Assembly (NCBI GenBank): GCA_030832455.1
Contig: JAURJB010000004.1
Location: 1 to 56,103, forward strand
DNA: 56,103 nucleotides
DNA from: Acidimicrobiales bacterium
Lineage (GTDB): Bacteria; Actinomycetota; Acidimicrobiia; Acidimicrobiales; Ilumatobacteraceae
Direction: 5' to 3'
Shown here: piece after piece, positions 9,853 to 18,933 of the stretch
Layout: every line of letters begins with the position of its first letter
How positions within the stretch are numbered: position 1 is the first letter of the stretch
Position numbers and translations under genes: made by a program
The notes under the pieces: model-generated
Told to the model about the DNA's origin: nothing
The model's input: the letters and a program-made list of their open reading frames with translations, nothing else
Database searches by the model: none

Positions 9853-11096
9853 TTTCAACGTTCAAGAATCTGATCGATCAGTCCCCTACGGCTAACCACG
9901 TTGTTGCAAACGCTGCCAGCATCCTGAGCGAGCACGGCTTTATCGCCTACCAACCTTCGATTGACTCCACGCCTCATGGTGAACGAGGATTCGTTGTCCG
10001 AAACGGAACAATCATTGCGTGGCGAAATATTGCGGAAATCAATAGACAGGGTGTTCGTATCATTGGTGCACACACCGACTCCCCAGGTCTGCACATCAAG
10101 CCACGGCCAGATATGACAGTCCTCAATTGGCAACAGCTTCATGTTGAGGTCTACGGAGGTCCGCTTCTAAATTCGTGGCTGGACCGCGACTTGGGTATCG
10201 CGGGCCATGTTGTGCGTCGCGACGGTACGACACAGTTGTTTGCAACCGATCATTCCGTTGCGCGCATTCCCCAGCTTGCAATTCATTTAGATCGCGAAAT
10301 AAACGACAAAGGTTTGACTCTAAATCGCCATCAGCATCTCACGCCGGTGTGGTCTTTGGATCAACCATCAACATCATTTGATTCATGGATTGCAGAATTT
10401 ACGCAATGTGAGCGAGGAGAAATTGTCAACTGGTCCGCACAATTATTCGATACGCAGCGCGGTGAGATTATAGGTAAAAACAACGAGTTTTTTGCATCGT
10501 CTCGAATTGATAATCAGATCTCATGTTGGGCGGCACTAGATGCACTCGTTTCTGTAGATGGAAACGATCCGATGGTAGTTGCGTTGTTTGATCACGAAGA
10601 GGTCGGCTCTGAGTCGGCAGTCGGAGCAGCGGGTCCGATGCTCGAACATGTACTTGAATCTCTCTCGCTCCATACTGATGGATCACGTTCCAATTACCTC
10701 AGCCTGTTGCAGCACAGCCATTGCCTGTCTGTAGACAATGCCCACGCTGTTCATCCCAATTACGTCGATCGCCATGAGTTGAACAATGCGCCATTAATTA
10801 ACCACGGTGTTGTGGTCAAACATAACGCAAATCAGCGTTATGCAACATCGGCGTCGTCTTTGCTCCCTGTTGAATCGGCAGCCGCAGATGCAAAGATTTC
10901 ATTGCAGACATTTTCTTCACGCAACAACATTGCATGCGGTTCCACTATTGGACCGATCGCGGCAACACGGCTTGGGATAGACACTTGCGATATCGGTGTT
11001 CCACAACTATCGATGCACTCGGTCCGAGAAATGTGTGGGACGAAAGATCCACTTGATCTTGTTGCGCTCATGCGCAGCTATATGAAGAGAAGCTAG
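9849..11096 (+). CDS. apeB: M18 family aspartyl aminopeptidase
   Basis: GAHTDSPGLHIKPRP, FDHEEVGSES and DNAHAVHPNY motifs. ATG at 9849 preferred over the ORF-track start. Confidence 0.93.
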   Translation: MISTFKNLIDQSPTANHVVANAASILSEHGFIAYQPSIDSTPHGERGFVVRNGTIIAWRNIAEINRQGVRIIGAHTDSPGLHIKPRPDMTVLNWQQLHVEVYGGPLLNSWLDRDLGIAGHVVRRDGTTQLFATDHSVARIPQLAIHLDREINDKGLTLNRHQHLTPVWSLDQPSTSFDSWIAEFTQCERGEIVNWSAQLFDTQRGEIIGKNNEFFASSRIDNQISCWAALDALVSVDGNDPMVVALFDHEEVGSESAVGAAGPMLEHVLESLSLHTDGSRSNYLSLLQHSHCLSVDNAHAVHPNYVDRHELNNAPLINHGVVVKHNANQRYATSASSLLPVESAAADAKISLQTFSSRNNIACGSTIGPIAATRLGIDTCDIGVPQLSMHSVREMCGTKDPLDLVALMRSYMKRS

Positions 11097-11770
11097 TTGA
11101 TTAATCGATTTGCTTCATCAAGCACCGATTGAAGCCTTGACTGCAAAAACACTGTCAGTTCTGAAACTTGCTCGCGGGTTGCTCTGCCCGACTCTGGAAT
11201 GGTGACCGTGATCGGTTCGCCAATAACCATCGCGCATCGTTTAAAGCGAATTGACTTAGATCCGGACCGCATGACATCTTCAGTTCCAGCAATTCCGGCA
11301 GGAACTATCGGTACTCCGACCTTGAAAGCCACATAGGCAGCACCGTCAAACAAGGGCATCACCTCGGGACCTTCGTGCCGCGTGCCTTCAGGAAACATCA
11401 CCAAAGGTTCGCCACTATTCAACACCGCAATACATCGTTTCAAGGCTTCCAAATCGGCAGAACCGCGCGTTACGGGAAATGCACCAAGAGCCGACATCGC
11501 CTTTCCGATCAGCGCAAACTTCCAGATTGAGTCCTTGCCCATAAATCGCATCCTGCGTCGTGTTGCTGCAGAAGCCACCGGGATGTCGATTGTCGAACGA
11601 TGTGTTGGTGCGAAGATGAATGCACCGGTCTTTGGAATGTTATTGACACCTATCACCCTTAGTCTGAGCAGAGTCCGACAGAGGAACAACACGAGCGAGC
11701 GAATGGCGGCATAGAACATCTTCGTGGAACGTGTTTGTCCAACGATTCGCGTGTCAACTGTTGCCATCAA
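11093..11770 (-). CDS. plsC: 1-acyl-sn-glycerol-3-phosphate acyltransferase
   Basis: APTHRSTIDIPV (HX4D-type) and MFPEGTRHEG motifs. Confidence 0.92.
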   Translation of the reverse strand: MMATVDTRIVGQTRSTKMFYAAIRSLVLFLCRTLLRLRVIGVNNIPKTGAFIFAPTHRSTIDIPVASAATRRRMRFMGKDSIWKFALIGKAMSALGAFPVTRGSADLEALKRCIAVLNSGEPLVMFPEGTRHEGPEVMPLFDGAAYVAFKVGVPIVPAGIAGTEDVMRSGSKSIRFKRCAMVIGEPITVTIPESGRATREQVSELTVFLQSRLQSVLDEANRLIN

Positions 11771-12425
11771 TCATCCTTAACACGAACATAGTCTCTAATT
11801 CGTCGACAACTTCGTCGATCGACCGGTTGCCTGTATCAATAACGATTGAGTCACTGGATTCCGCAAGTGGACTATCACTGCGAGTGCTGTCAATGAGGTC
11901 TCGCTGTTCAATTGCTGCTGCAATCTCAAAAACATTTCCACCATTCTGGTCAACTCGTCGTTGGGCGCGGATGTGGGGACTTGCGGTGAGAAACACTTTT
12001 AAGATTGCTTCAGGAAACACAACCGTCGAAATATCACGACCTTCAATCACGCCGCCGCCATGCGTCGTTGCCCACTCTTGCTGTCTAATTCGCATTTCCT
12101 TACGGACACCAGAATTGGATGCAACTTTACTGACATTTGCGGTGACATCGGTTTGTCGAATAGCCGTGGTTACATCGTGACCGTTGATAATTACTCGGTC
12201 TAAGCCAACGTGCAAGTCGCAATCAATAGCCAACTGCGCGATGTGATCTGAGTCGTCTAGGTCAAGATCTCTCAGCATGGCCTCAAATGTGACGGCTCGG
12301 TACATGGCGCCAGTATCGAGATACTTCATTCCGAGTCGCGCTGAAAGCGCTTTGGCGATAGTCGATTTGCCTGCACCAGCTGGACCATCGATTGCGATGA
12401 CTCGTTGTTGGGGACCAATTACCAA
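11754..12425 (-). CDS. cmk: Cytidylate kinase
   Basis: AIDGPAGAGKSTIAKALSARLGMKYLDTGAMYRA and EGRDISTVVFP. Confidence 0.96.
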   Translation of the reverse strand: MVIGPQQRVIAIDGPAGAGKSTIAKALSARLGMKYLDTGAMYRAVTFEAMLRDLDLDDSDHIAQLAIDCDLHVGLDRVIINGHDVTTAIRQTDVTANVSKVASNSGVRKEMRIRQQEWATTHGGGVIEGRDISTVVFPEAILKVFLTASPHIRAQRRVDQNGGNVFEIAAAIEQRDLIDSTRSDSPLAESSDSIVIDTGNRSIDEVVDELETMFVLRMIDGNS

Positions 12426-13855
12426 CTGGTATCCCTCGGACGACCTTCTTCATAACCAGATGCACTTTGGATTCCGATTACCGCGTTGTTGCGAAATTCA
12501 ATGATGTCATTGGCTCCTGCATAGGTGCACGATGAACGTACTCCAGCAACAATTTGATCAAGGATGTCTTCAACACTTGGTCGCTCGGGATCCAAATACA
12601 TTCGAGATGTAGAAATTCCTTCTTCGAACAATTCCTTACGGGCTCGTTCGACAGCTGATTCATCCCTCGTGCGATTACGGACAGCTCGGTTGGACGCCAT
12701 GCCAAAACTTTCTTTGTATAAACGACCAGAAGTATCACGCAACGTGTCCGCGGCGGATTCATACGTACCTGCAAGCCACGAGCCAAACATGATGTTCGCT
12801 GCGCCAGCAGCAAGACCCAACGCAACATCGCGAGGATGACGAACTCCGCCGTCTGCCCATACATGCTTTCCTAAAGCCGATGCCTGTTCAGAACACTCGA
12901 GTACAGCAGAGAATTGTGGTCGCCCTACTCCGGTCATCATGCGTGTTGTACACATTGCTCCTGGTCCTACACCAACCTTGACAATGTCGGCGCCAGCATT
13001 GATGAGATCGCGTGTGCCTGCCGATGTAACGACATTGCCAGCAACAATTGGCGTGCTGGTGACAACGGCACGAACCTGTTGCAATGCAGTCAGCATGCGA
13101 GTTTGATGCCCATGTGCGGTATCCACAACCATCACATCGACGCCCATCGCCGCGAGTGCACTAGCCCGCTTGGCTGGATCACCATTGATGCCTACAGCCA
13201 CGCCAATCATCAGCTGACCTTTGCTGTCAACTGCAGGCTTGTAAATGGTGCTGCGAAGAGCACCTTTACGTGTGATCACTCCGACAAGCCGTCCATCCTT
13301 GTCAATGACTGGAGCGAATGAAATTCTCCTCTCAGTCATTTCATCGAACATGCTTTCTGCACTTAACGCCGCACTGAGTGAGATGACCTCGGTGCTCATG
13401 ACGTTATGCAACTGTGCAAACCGATCAGAACCAATTGCATCGCGTTCGGTGAAGATGCCCATAGGTTTGGCATCAGAATCGACGATTACTACAGCGCCGT
13501 GTGCACGCTTGTGAATGAGACTGAGTGCTTCACCAACTGTTCCTGTCGGTGGCATGGTGATTGGAGTTTCGTACACCGTGTGTCGAGATTTGACGAATTG
13601 GACAACGTTTTCTACTACGTCGAGCGGAATATCTTGCGGAAGGACGACAATTCCTCCCCGACGCGCAACGGTCTCGGCCATTCGCCTTCCAGCAATCGCA
13701 GTCATGTTCGAAACGACCACGGGGATCGTCGTGCCGAGGCCATCAGTGGTTCGCAAATCTACGCCTTGGCGCGAGGGCACCGAAGACAGGCTCGGAACCA
13801 TGAAGACATCGTTGTACGTAAGGTCGTAACTCGGCACACCATTGAGAAACTTCAC
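12419..13855 (-). CDS. guaB1: GuaB1-family IMP dehydrogenase-related protein (CBS domains; likely GMP reductase)
   Basis: LTYNDVFMVPSLSSVPSR, tandem CBS region, GVGPGAMCTTRMMTGVGRPQ catalytic Cys loop. Confidence 0.93.
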   Translation of the reverse strand: MKFLNGVPSYDLTYNDVFMVPSLSSVPSRQGVDLRTTDGLGTTIPVVVSNMTAIAGRRMAETVARRGGIVVLPQDIPLDVVENVVQFVKSRHTVYETPITMPPTGTVGEALSLIHKRAHGAVVIVDSDAKPMGIFTERDAIGSDRFAQLHNVMSTEVISLSAALSAESMFDEMTERRISFAPVIDKDGRLVGVITRKGALRSTIYKPAVDSKGQLMIGVAVGINGDPAKRASALAAMGVDVMVVDTAHGHQTRMLTALQQVRAVVTSTPIVAGNVVTSAGTRDLINAGADIVKVGVGPGAMCTTRMMTGVGRPQFSAVLECSEQASALGKHVWADGGVRHPRDVALGLAAGAANIMFGSWLAGTYESAADTLRDTSGRLYKESFGMASNRAVRNRTRDESAVERARKELFEEGISTSRMYLDPERPSVEDILDQIVAGVRSSCTYAGANDIIEFRNNAVIGIQSASGYEEGRPRDTSW

Positions 13856-13944
13856 CTTGTACCCCTTTAACCCACTAAGAATCGCTTCGTTCAGCCGTCT
13901 TACGACCGCTTAAGGCTACTCCGTATTTGTAGCCTCATAACTAC

Positions 13945-14865
13945 ATGAGCAACATCGTCAACAGTAATGCAATGGACACCGCAGAGCGGGCGGCCGAGGT
14001 GCTCACGCGGGGCGGACTGATTGGCTTGCCAACGGAGACGGTGTACGGATTGGCCGGAAGTGCTGCAAGCGAACGAGCATTGTCCAAGATCTTTGAAGTC
14101 AAGGGTCGTCCCGTAGGACATCCTTTGATTGTGCATCTTGCGTCGCTAGACCAACTAGATCATTACGCACAATCTGTGCCTCAAACGGCTGTTTCTCTGG
14201 TCGAAGCATGCTGGCCAGGCCCACTTACATTATTGTTGCAACGATCCAGACATGTCTCCGACTTGATTACAGGGAACCGGCACACCGTTGCCATTCGAAT
14301 ACCTGCAAATGAGTGCGCTCGTTCAATCATTGCGATGCACGGGCACGCTGTTGCAGCGCCTTCTGCAAATCGTTTCGGGCATGTCAGTCCAACCACTGCT
14401 GAACATGTGTTAGCTGATCTTGGTGAAAATGTAGACATCATCGTTGATGATGGACCTTGCACCATTGGTGTTGAGTCAACCATTATCGATTTCACAACAC
14501 CTGTTCCCCAACTGTTGCGTCCGGGTGGTTTTGCACTCGAAGATCTTGAGGAATTAATGGGCATCCACGTTGCAATGCCTGACGGTGAGTCGAGAGCATC
14601 TGGCATGCTCGAATCTCATTACGCACCAAAAGGCAAGCTCCAATTGGTGGATTCACTCCCTGATGCCATCTCCATCATCAGGGCGCATTCAGAGGCGCGG
14701 CTTATTGACCACTGGGGCAATCTCCCCCTCTACGCCGCCAGTCTGTACGCCCAAATGCGCCAGGCCGATAAAGATGGCGTGCAGTTGATGGTGGCCATTA
14801 ATCCCGCCCCAACTGGGCTCGGTAGAGCCATCCGTGACCGCCTAAAAAAGGCGGCACACCCCTAG
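13945..14865 (+). CDS. tsaC: L-threonylcarbamoyladenylate synthase (Sua5/YwlC type)
   Basis: GGLIGLPTETVYGLAGSA, KGRPVGHPLIVH, APSANRFGHVSPTTAEHV and PGGFALEDLE motifs. Confidence 0.95.
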   Translation: MSNIVNSNAMDTAERAAEVLTRGGLIGLPTETVYGLAGSAASERALSKIFEVKGRPVGHPLIVHLASLDQLDHYAQSVPQTAVSLVEACWPGPLTLLLQRSRHVSDLITGNRHTVAIRIPANECARSIIAMHGHAVAAPSANRFGHVSPTTAEHVLADLGENVDIIVDDGPCTIGVESTIIDFTTPVPQLLRPGGFALEDLEELMGIHVAMPDGESRASGMLESHYAPKGKLQLVDSLPDAISIIRAHSEARLIDHWGNLPLYAASLYAQMRQADKDGVQLMVAINPAPTGLGRAIRDRLKKAAHP

Positions 14866-14926
14866 GATTGAGTATCCAAACCCAGGGTGGCACCCGTCAC
14901 CCAACTCCTAGGGGGAGAAAACAAAC

Positions 14927-16243
14927 ATGAAGAAAACAGCAAAGCGTCGCTTCGGTGCTCTCGTTGTTAGTCTCAGCCTTGTGGCTGCGGCTTGCGGCGG
15001 AAGCAGCGAAGGTGAAGAAACTGCCACCACCGGTGGCGAATTGGAAGGCATGAAGGGCACAATGCCACTCGTCAACCTTTCATCTGAGTTCAAAGATGGC
15101 ATGAATGCGTTCTGGACTGCTGCAGGCAATGCAGCGCTTGAAGACTATTCATATGCTGCAGAATCATTTGACTCAGTAATGCTCATTGCACTTGCAGCAG
15201 AAGCAGCAGGGACTGATGGAAGCGCACTTGCTTCACAGATTCAAGCTGTCTCAGCTGGTGGTGAAACTTGCAGCGACTTCGCAGCCTGTGTTGCAATCAT
15301 TGCAGCAGGTGGCGATGTTAACTACGAAGGTGCCTCTGGCCCACAGGACATGAACGGAAACGGCGAACCAATTAATGCTTCGTACGGCGTTCTTACCTTT
15401 GGTGCAGACAACCGTTTCAAGTACGAAGATGCTTCGTACGTTCTTGCTGATGCTCCAGAGTCGGACATTGTTCCAAATGCTGAAGTAACTGTAGAGCGTA
15501 AGGGTGACGGCGTATTGAAGATTGGTTCGATGTTGCCAGAAACCGGTTCACTTGCATTCCTCGGACCACCAGAATTTGCCGGTGTTGAGTACGCAATCAG
15601 CCTCATCAATGAGGCCGGTGGTGTTCTTGGCAATCCAGTTGAATACGTTCAGGGTGACTCGGGTGACACCAGCACTGACACAGCAAGCACAACCGTTGAC
15701 CGTCTCCTCGGAGAAAACGTTGACGCCATTATTGGTGCTGCTTCATCGTCAGTGTCGCTGACCGTAATCGACAAGATCACTGCTGCTGGAGTTGTTCAGT
15801 TCAGCCCAGCAAACACATCAGACAAGTTCTCAACGTATGCCGACAATGGTTTGTACTTCCGTACCGCTCCTGCTGACAAGCTCCAGGGTGCAGTACTTGC
15901 AAACCTCATTGCAGGCGACGGTGCAGCGACTGTCTACATCATGGCGTTGGACGATGCTTACGGCACGGGTCTTGCTGACTCGATCGAAGCAAACCTCTCC
16001 GCAGCAGGTGTAACTGTTCTTGGCAAGAAGATTTACGATCCAAAGGCCACAACATTTGATGCTGAAGTTGCAGAAATCAAGGATGCAAATCCAGATGCAA
16101 TCATGCTCGTAACATTTGACGAAGGTTCACGTATCTTGCGCACCATGGTGGAGCAAGGAATCGGACCTAAGGCAAAGATGGTCTACGGCTGTGACGGCAA
16201 CATGGGTAACGCACTCGGCGAAAACTTCGACTCGGGTAAGTAA
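14927..16243 (+). CDS. Branched-chain amino acid-type ABC transporter solute-binding lipoprotein with apparently permuted domain order
   Basis: Lipobox LVAAACGG. Residues from about 38 (ELEGMKGTMP...) resemble the usual C-terminal part of LivJ-type SBPs; residues from about 193 (GDGVLKIGSMLPETGSLAFLG...ENFDSGK-stop) resemble the usual mature N-terminal part. Confidence 0.9.
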   Translation: MKKTAKRRFGALVVSLSLVAAACGGSSEGEETATTGGELEGMKGTMPLVNLSSEFKDGMNAFWTAAGNAALEDYSYAAESFDSVMLIALAAEAAGTDGSALASQIQAVSAGGETCSDFAACVAIIAAGGDVNYEGASGPQDMNGNGEPINASYGVLTFGADNRFKYEDASYVLADAPESDIVPNAEVTVERKGDGVLKIGSMLPETGSLAFLGPPEFAGVEYAISLINEAGGVLGNPVEYVQGDSGDTSTDTASTTVDRLLGENVDAIIGAASSSVSLTVIDKITAAGVVQFSPANTSDKFSTYADNGLYFRTAPADKLQGAVLANLIAGDGAATVYIMALDDAYGTGLADSIEANLSAAGVTVLGKKIYDPKATTFDAEVAEIKDANPDAIMLVTFDEGSRILRTMVEQGIGPKAKMVYGCDGNMGNALGENFDSGK

Positions 16244-16265
16244 TCCCTGACTCTGTCAGTTTACG

Positions 16266-16299
16266 AAAAGGCCCCCAACCGAAAGGTTGGGGGCCTTTT
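16266..16299. terminator. Intrinsic bidirectional terminator
   Basis: Perfect 15-bp arms AAAAGGCCCCCAACC-GAAA-GGTTGGGGGCCTTTT between convergent genes, with a T-run on either strand. Confidence 0.93.
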
Positions 16300-16320
16300 T
16301 ATTTCTCGAATTCTGAACAA

Positions 16321-17058
16321 TCAGCCGCCGGTCATTTTGGCAAGAGTGCCGAGGTACAGCTTGATCACATTCGGGTCTTCAAGTAGCTGTCTGCCGGTTC
16401 CCGTGTATGCATTCTTGCCTTGATCAAGCACATATCCACGATCAGTGACCTGCAAACAACGGCGAGCATTCTGCTCCACCATCAAAATGGCGATGCCTTC
16501 TGCGTTGATGCGCTTGCATTGGATGAACACTTCATCTTGCAACGCTGGTGCTAGACCAGCGCTTGGCTCGTCTAGCAATAGCAATTTGGGTTCCATCATT
16601 AACGCGCGACCCATGGCGACCATCTGTCGTTCACCACCACTCAGTGAACCTGCACGTTGGTTTGCGCGCTCACGAAGCTTTGGGAATAGCGAAGTGACGT
16701 ATTTAAAACGCTCATCAAATACATTTGGTTTCAGAAAACAACCCATTTCGAGATTTTCCGAAACCGTCAAGCTTTGAAAGACGTTTTGTGTCTGTGGCAC
16801 ATAGCCAACACCTTGTTCAACGAGTTCGTGAGCCTTCTTGCCTGTGATGTCGGCGCCGAGGAACGAAACAGATCCGGATCGCACTCCACACTGCCCAAGA
16901 ATTGCTTTGAGCACCGTTGACTTACCAGCACCGTTAGGCCCGATTACCCCAACGAACTCACCAGCACGCACCTCGATGTTGCAGCCGTTCAAGATATTCA
17001 CTTCGGGGATATAGCCAGCAACTAATTCATCAACTATCAGCACTCGATCGTCGGTCAT
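16321..17058 (-). CDS. livF: Branched-chain amino acid ABC transporter ATP-binding protein
   Basis: GPNGAGKSTVLK Walker A, LSGGERQMV signature, LLLLDEPSAGLAP. Confidence 0.94.
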   Translation of the reverse strand: MTDDRVLIVDELVAGYIPEVNILNGCNIEVRAGEFVGVIGPNGAGKSTVLKAILGQCGVRSGSVSFLGADITGKKAHELVEQGVGYVPQTQNVFQSLTVSENLEMGCFLKPNVFDERFKYVTSLFPKLRERANQRAGSLSGGERQMVAMGRALMMEPKLLLLDEPSAGLAPALQDEVFIQCKRINAEGIAILMVEQNARRCLQVTDRGYVLDQGKNAYTGTGRQLLEDPNVIKLYLGTLAKMTGG

Positions 17059-17936
17059 GACTTGTCCTCGCTGTCAAGCAGTGATTTGCCCTGGTGGCTG
17101 CCAAGATATGCCTCGATAACGGATTGGTTAGATGAAATCTGTTCAGGAGTACCCTCAGCAATAATTTTGCCCTCTGCCATTACTACTACCCAATCCGAAA
17201 TATCGTGCACCATGTCCATGTCGTGCTCGACAAACAGCACCGTCATTCCATCATCGCGTAATCCGCGAATATGTTCGTTCAAACTCTGTTTGAGTGCTGG
17301 GTTTACGCCAGCCATTGGCTCGTCCAACATGACGAGACGAGGGTTTGTCATCAGCGCACGCGCCATCTCGAGCAATTTGCGCTGACCGCCCGACAGAGTT
17401 CCTGCATATTGATCACGCATGTGGTCGAGTTTGAATCGCTTCAGCAGTTCTTCGGCTCGTTGCTCAATCATGGCTTCCTGTTTGCGATAGCGGAATGGAA
17501 ATAGGCCGTTCCACCACTTTTCGCCAGTTTGATGGGTGGCGCCAAGCTTCATGTTCTCGATTACGGACAATTTTGTAAGGCTCTTGGTCAATTGAAAGGT
17601 ACGCACCATGCCCAAACTGGCCGTACGGTGGGCAACGACCTTTTGAAGGTTCTTGCCATCGAACATCCACTCGCCTGCATCAGGTGAATCGAAGCCCGTG
17701 AGCAAGTTGAACAAGGTGGTTTTGCCTGCACCATTGGGGCCAATCAAAGCAGTAATAGAACCACGTTGTACCTCAAGATGAGCGACATCTACTGCGGTGA
17801 CGCCACCAAAATTGCGTTTCACATTGTTGGCAAAAAGAATTGGATCTGGTTTAGAGACACCAGGTGAGGCGTTAACTGATTGCAAAGCGGCTCGTGCTCG
17901 CAACGCTAGATCCGAATATGAGCGATCAGCGACCAT
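17055..17936 (-). CDS. livG: Branched-chain amino acid ABC transporter ATP-binding protein
   Basis: GPNGAGKTTLFNLLTGF, LSGGQRKLLE, VMLDEPMAGVNPAL. Confidence 0.94.
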   Translation of the reverse strand: MVADRSYSDLALRARAALQSVNASPGVSKPDPILFANNVKRNFGGVTAVDVAHLEVQRGSITALIGPNGAGKTTLFNLLTGFDSPDAGEWMFDGKNLQKVVAHRTASLGMVRTFQLTKSLTKLSVIENMKLGATHQTGEKWWNGLFPFRYRKQEAMIEQRAEELLKRFKLDHMRDQYAGTLSGGQRKLLEMARALMTNPRLVMLDEPMAGVNPALKQSLNEHIRGLRDDGMTVLFVEHDMDMVHDISDWVVVMAEGKIIAEGTPEQISSNQSVIEAYLGSHQGKSLLDSEDKS

Positions 17937-18930
17937 CGAGCGCCATCTCTTCCTTGCTACCGAACACTCCCTGTGGACGGAACGTCATCAGCAGCATCAG
18001 ACCAAGACCAATCAACATGTAGTTGACGGGCCCAACTTGTGATTTCTGAATCAATCCGAAGCCAAAAATTTCGAATGGCTTATCCTTTGTGAGTTCACGT
18101 AGAAAGTTGTCGCTGAACACATAGATGGCCCAAAACATCATCGGGCCTACTACAGAACCACGAACCTTTGCCACACCACCCAATACCAATGCGGTGAGAA
18201 CGTAGAACGTCACGTCGCGGCTGTAGTTATCAGGCTGGACCGATCCTCGATCAAGTGCAAAGATCATGCCCGAAAACATTCCGATTACGCCACCGATAAT
18301 CAGCGATTGCATCTTGTATGAATACACATTTTTACCAAGACTTCGAACTGCATCTTCGTCTTCTCTAATGGCCTTCACAACACGACCCCACGGGCTCTTC
18401 ATCAACATGTACACCATGAACGAGAACAGTGCTACGAGAGACCAACCAACGATTATTGTCCAGAACGAGTAACCGCTGTACTGAAATGGTCTGATTCCAT
18501 ATTTACCCGCTGGATCAAATGGACTGAGGTCTCTAAATGATTTACTAAAACTGTTGATTCCGTCGGAACCACCAAAATACTTCTTGAACTCAACGGAACG
18601 AACCACAAGGCGAACAATCTCGGCCGCTGCGATTGTCACAATTGCTAAGTAATCCGCTCGCAGACGGAGTGTGGGGATTCCAACTAAAAGACCGAGAATG
18701 ACCACAAAAACCAACCCGATAAGAATTCCCCACCACATACCAACACCGAAATATTGAGATGTCATCCCAAACCCGTAGGCGCCACAGGCCATAAATGCTG
18801 CTTGACCAAAGTTAAGCAAGCCGGTGTAACCAAACTGAATGTTGAGGCCGATTGCCGCAAGTGCGAAATACGCGGCGTCAATACCGAATAAAGCAGAAAG
18901 AGTATTCTCGAGAATTTTGATGATATCCAT
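17926..18930 (-). CDS. livM: Branched-chain amino acid ABC transporter permease
   Basis: Polytopic; GLNIQFGYTGLLNFGQAAFMACGAYG and RAIREDEDAVRSLGKNV motifs. Confidence 0.93.
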   Translation of the reverse strand: MDIIKILENTLSALFGIDAAYFALAAIGLNIQFGYTGLLNFGQAAFMACGAYGFGMTSQYFGVGMWWGILIGLVFVVILGLLVGIPTLRLRADYLAIVTIAAAEIVRLVVRSVEFKKYFGGSDGINSFSKSFRDLSPFDPAGKYGIRPFQYSGYSFWTIIVGWSLVALFSFMVYMLMKSPWGRVVKAIREDEDAVRSLGKNVYSYKMQSLIIGGVIGMFSGMIFALDRGSVQPDNYSRDVTFYVLTALVLGGVAKVRGSVVGPMMFWAIYVFSDNFLRELTKDKPFEIFGFGLIQKSQVGPVNYMLIGLGLMLLMTFRPQGVFGSKEEMALDGR

Positions 18931-18933
18931 AGA

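Noticed and set aside
14927-16243. Truncated or pseudogene explanation for the SBP
   Set aside because: Both halves are present, in frame and with conserved family motifs, with a good lipoprotein signal and a terminator after the stop. Permutation explains the order better than simple truncation, although assembly must still be verified.
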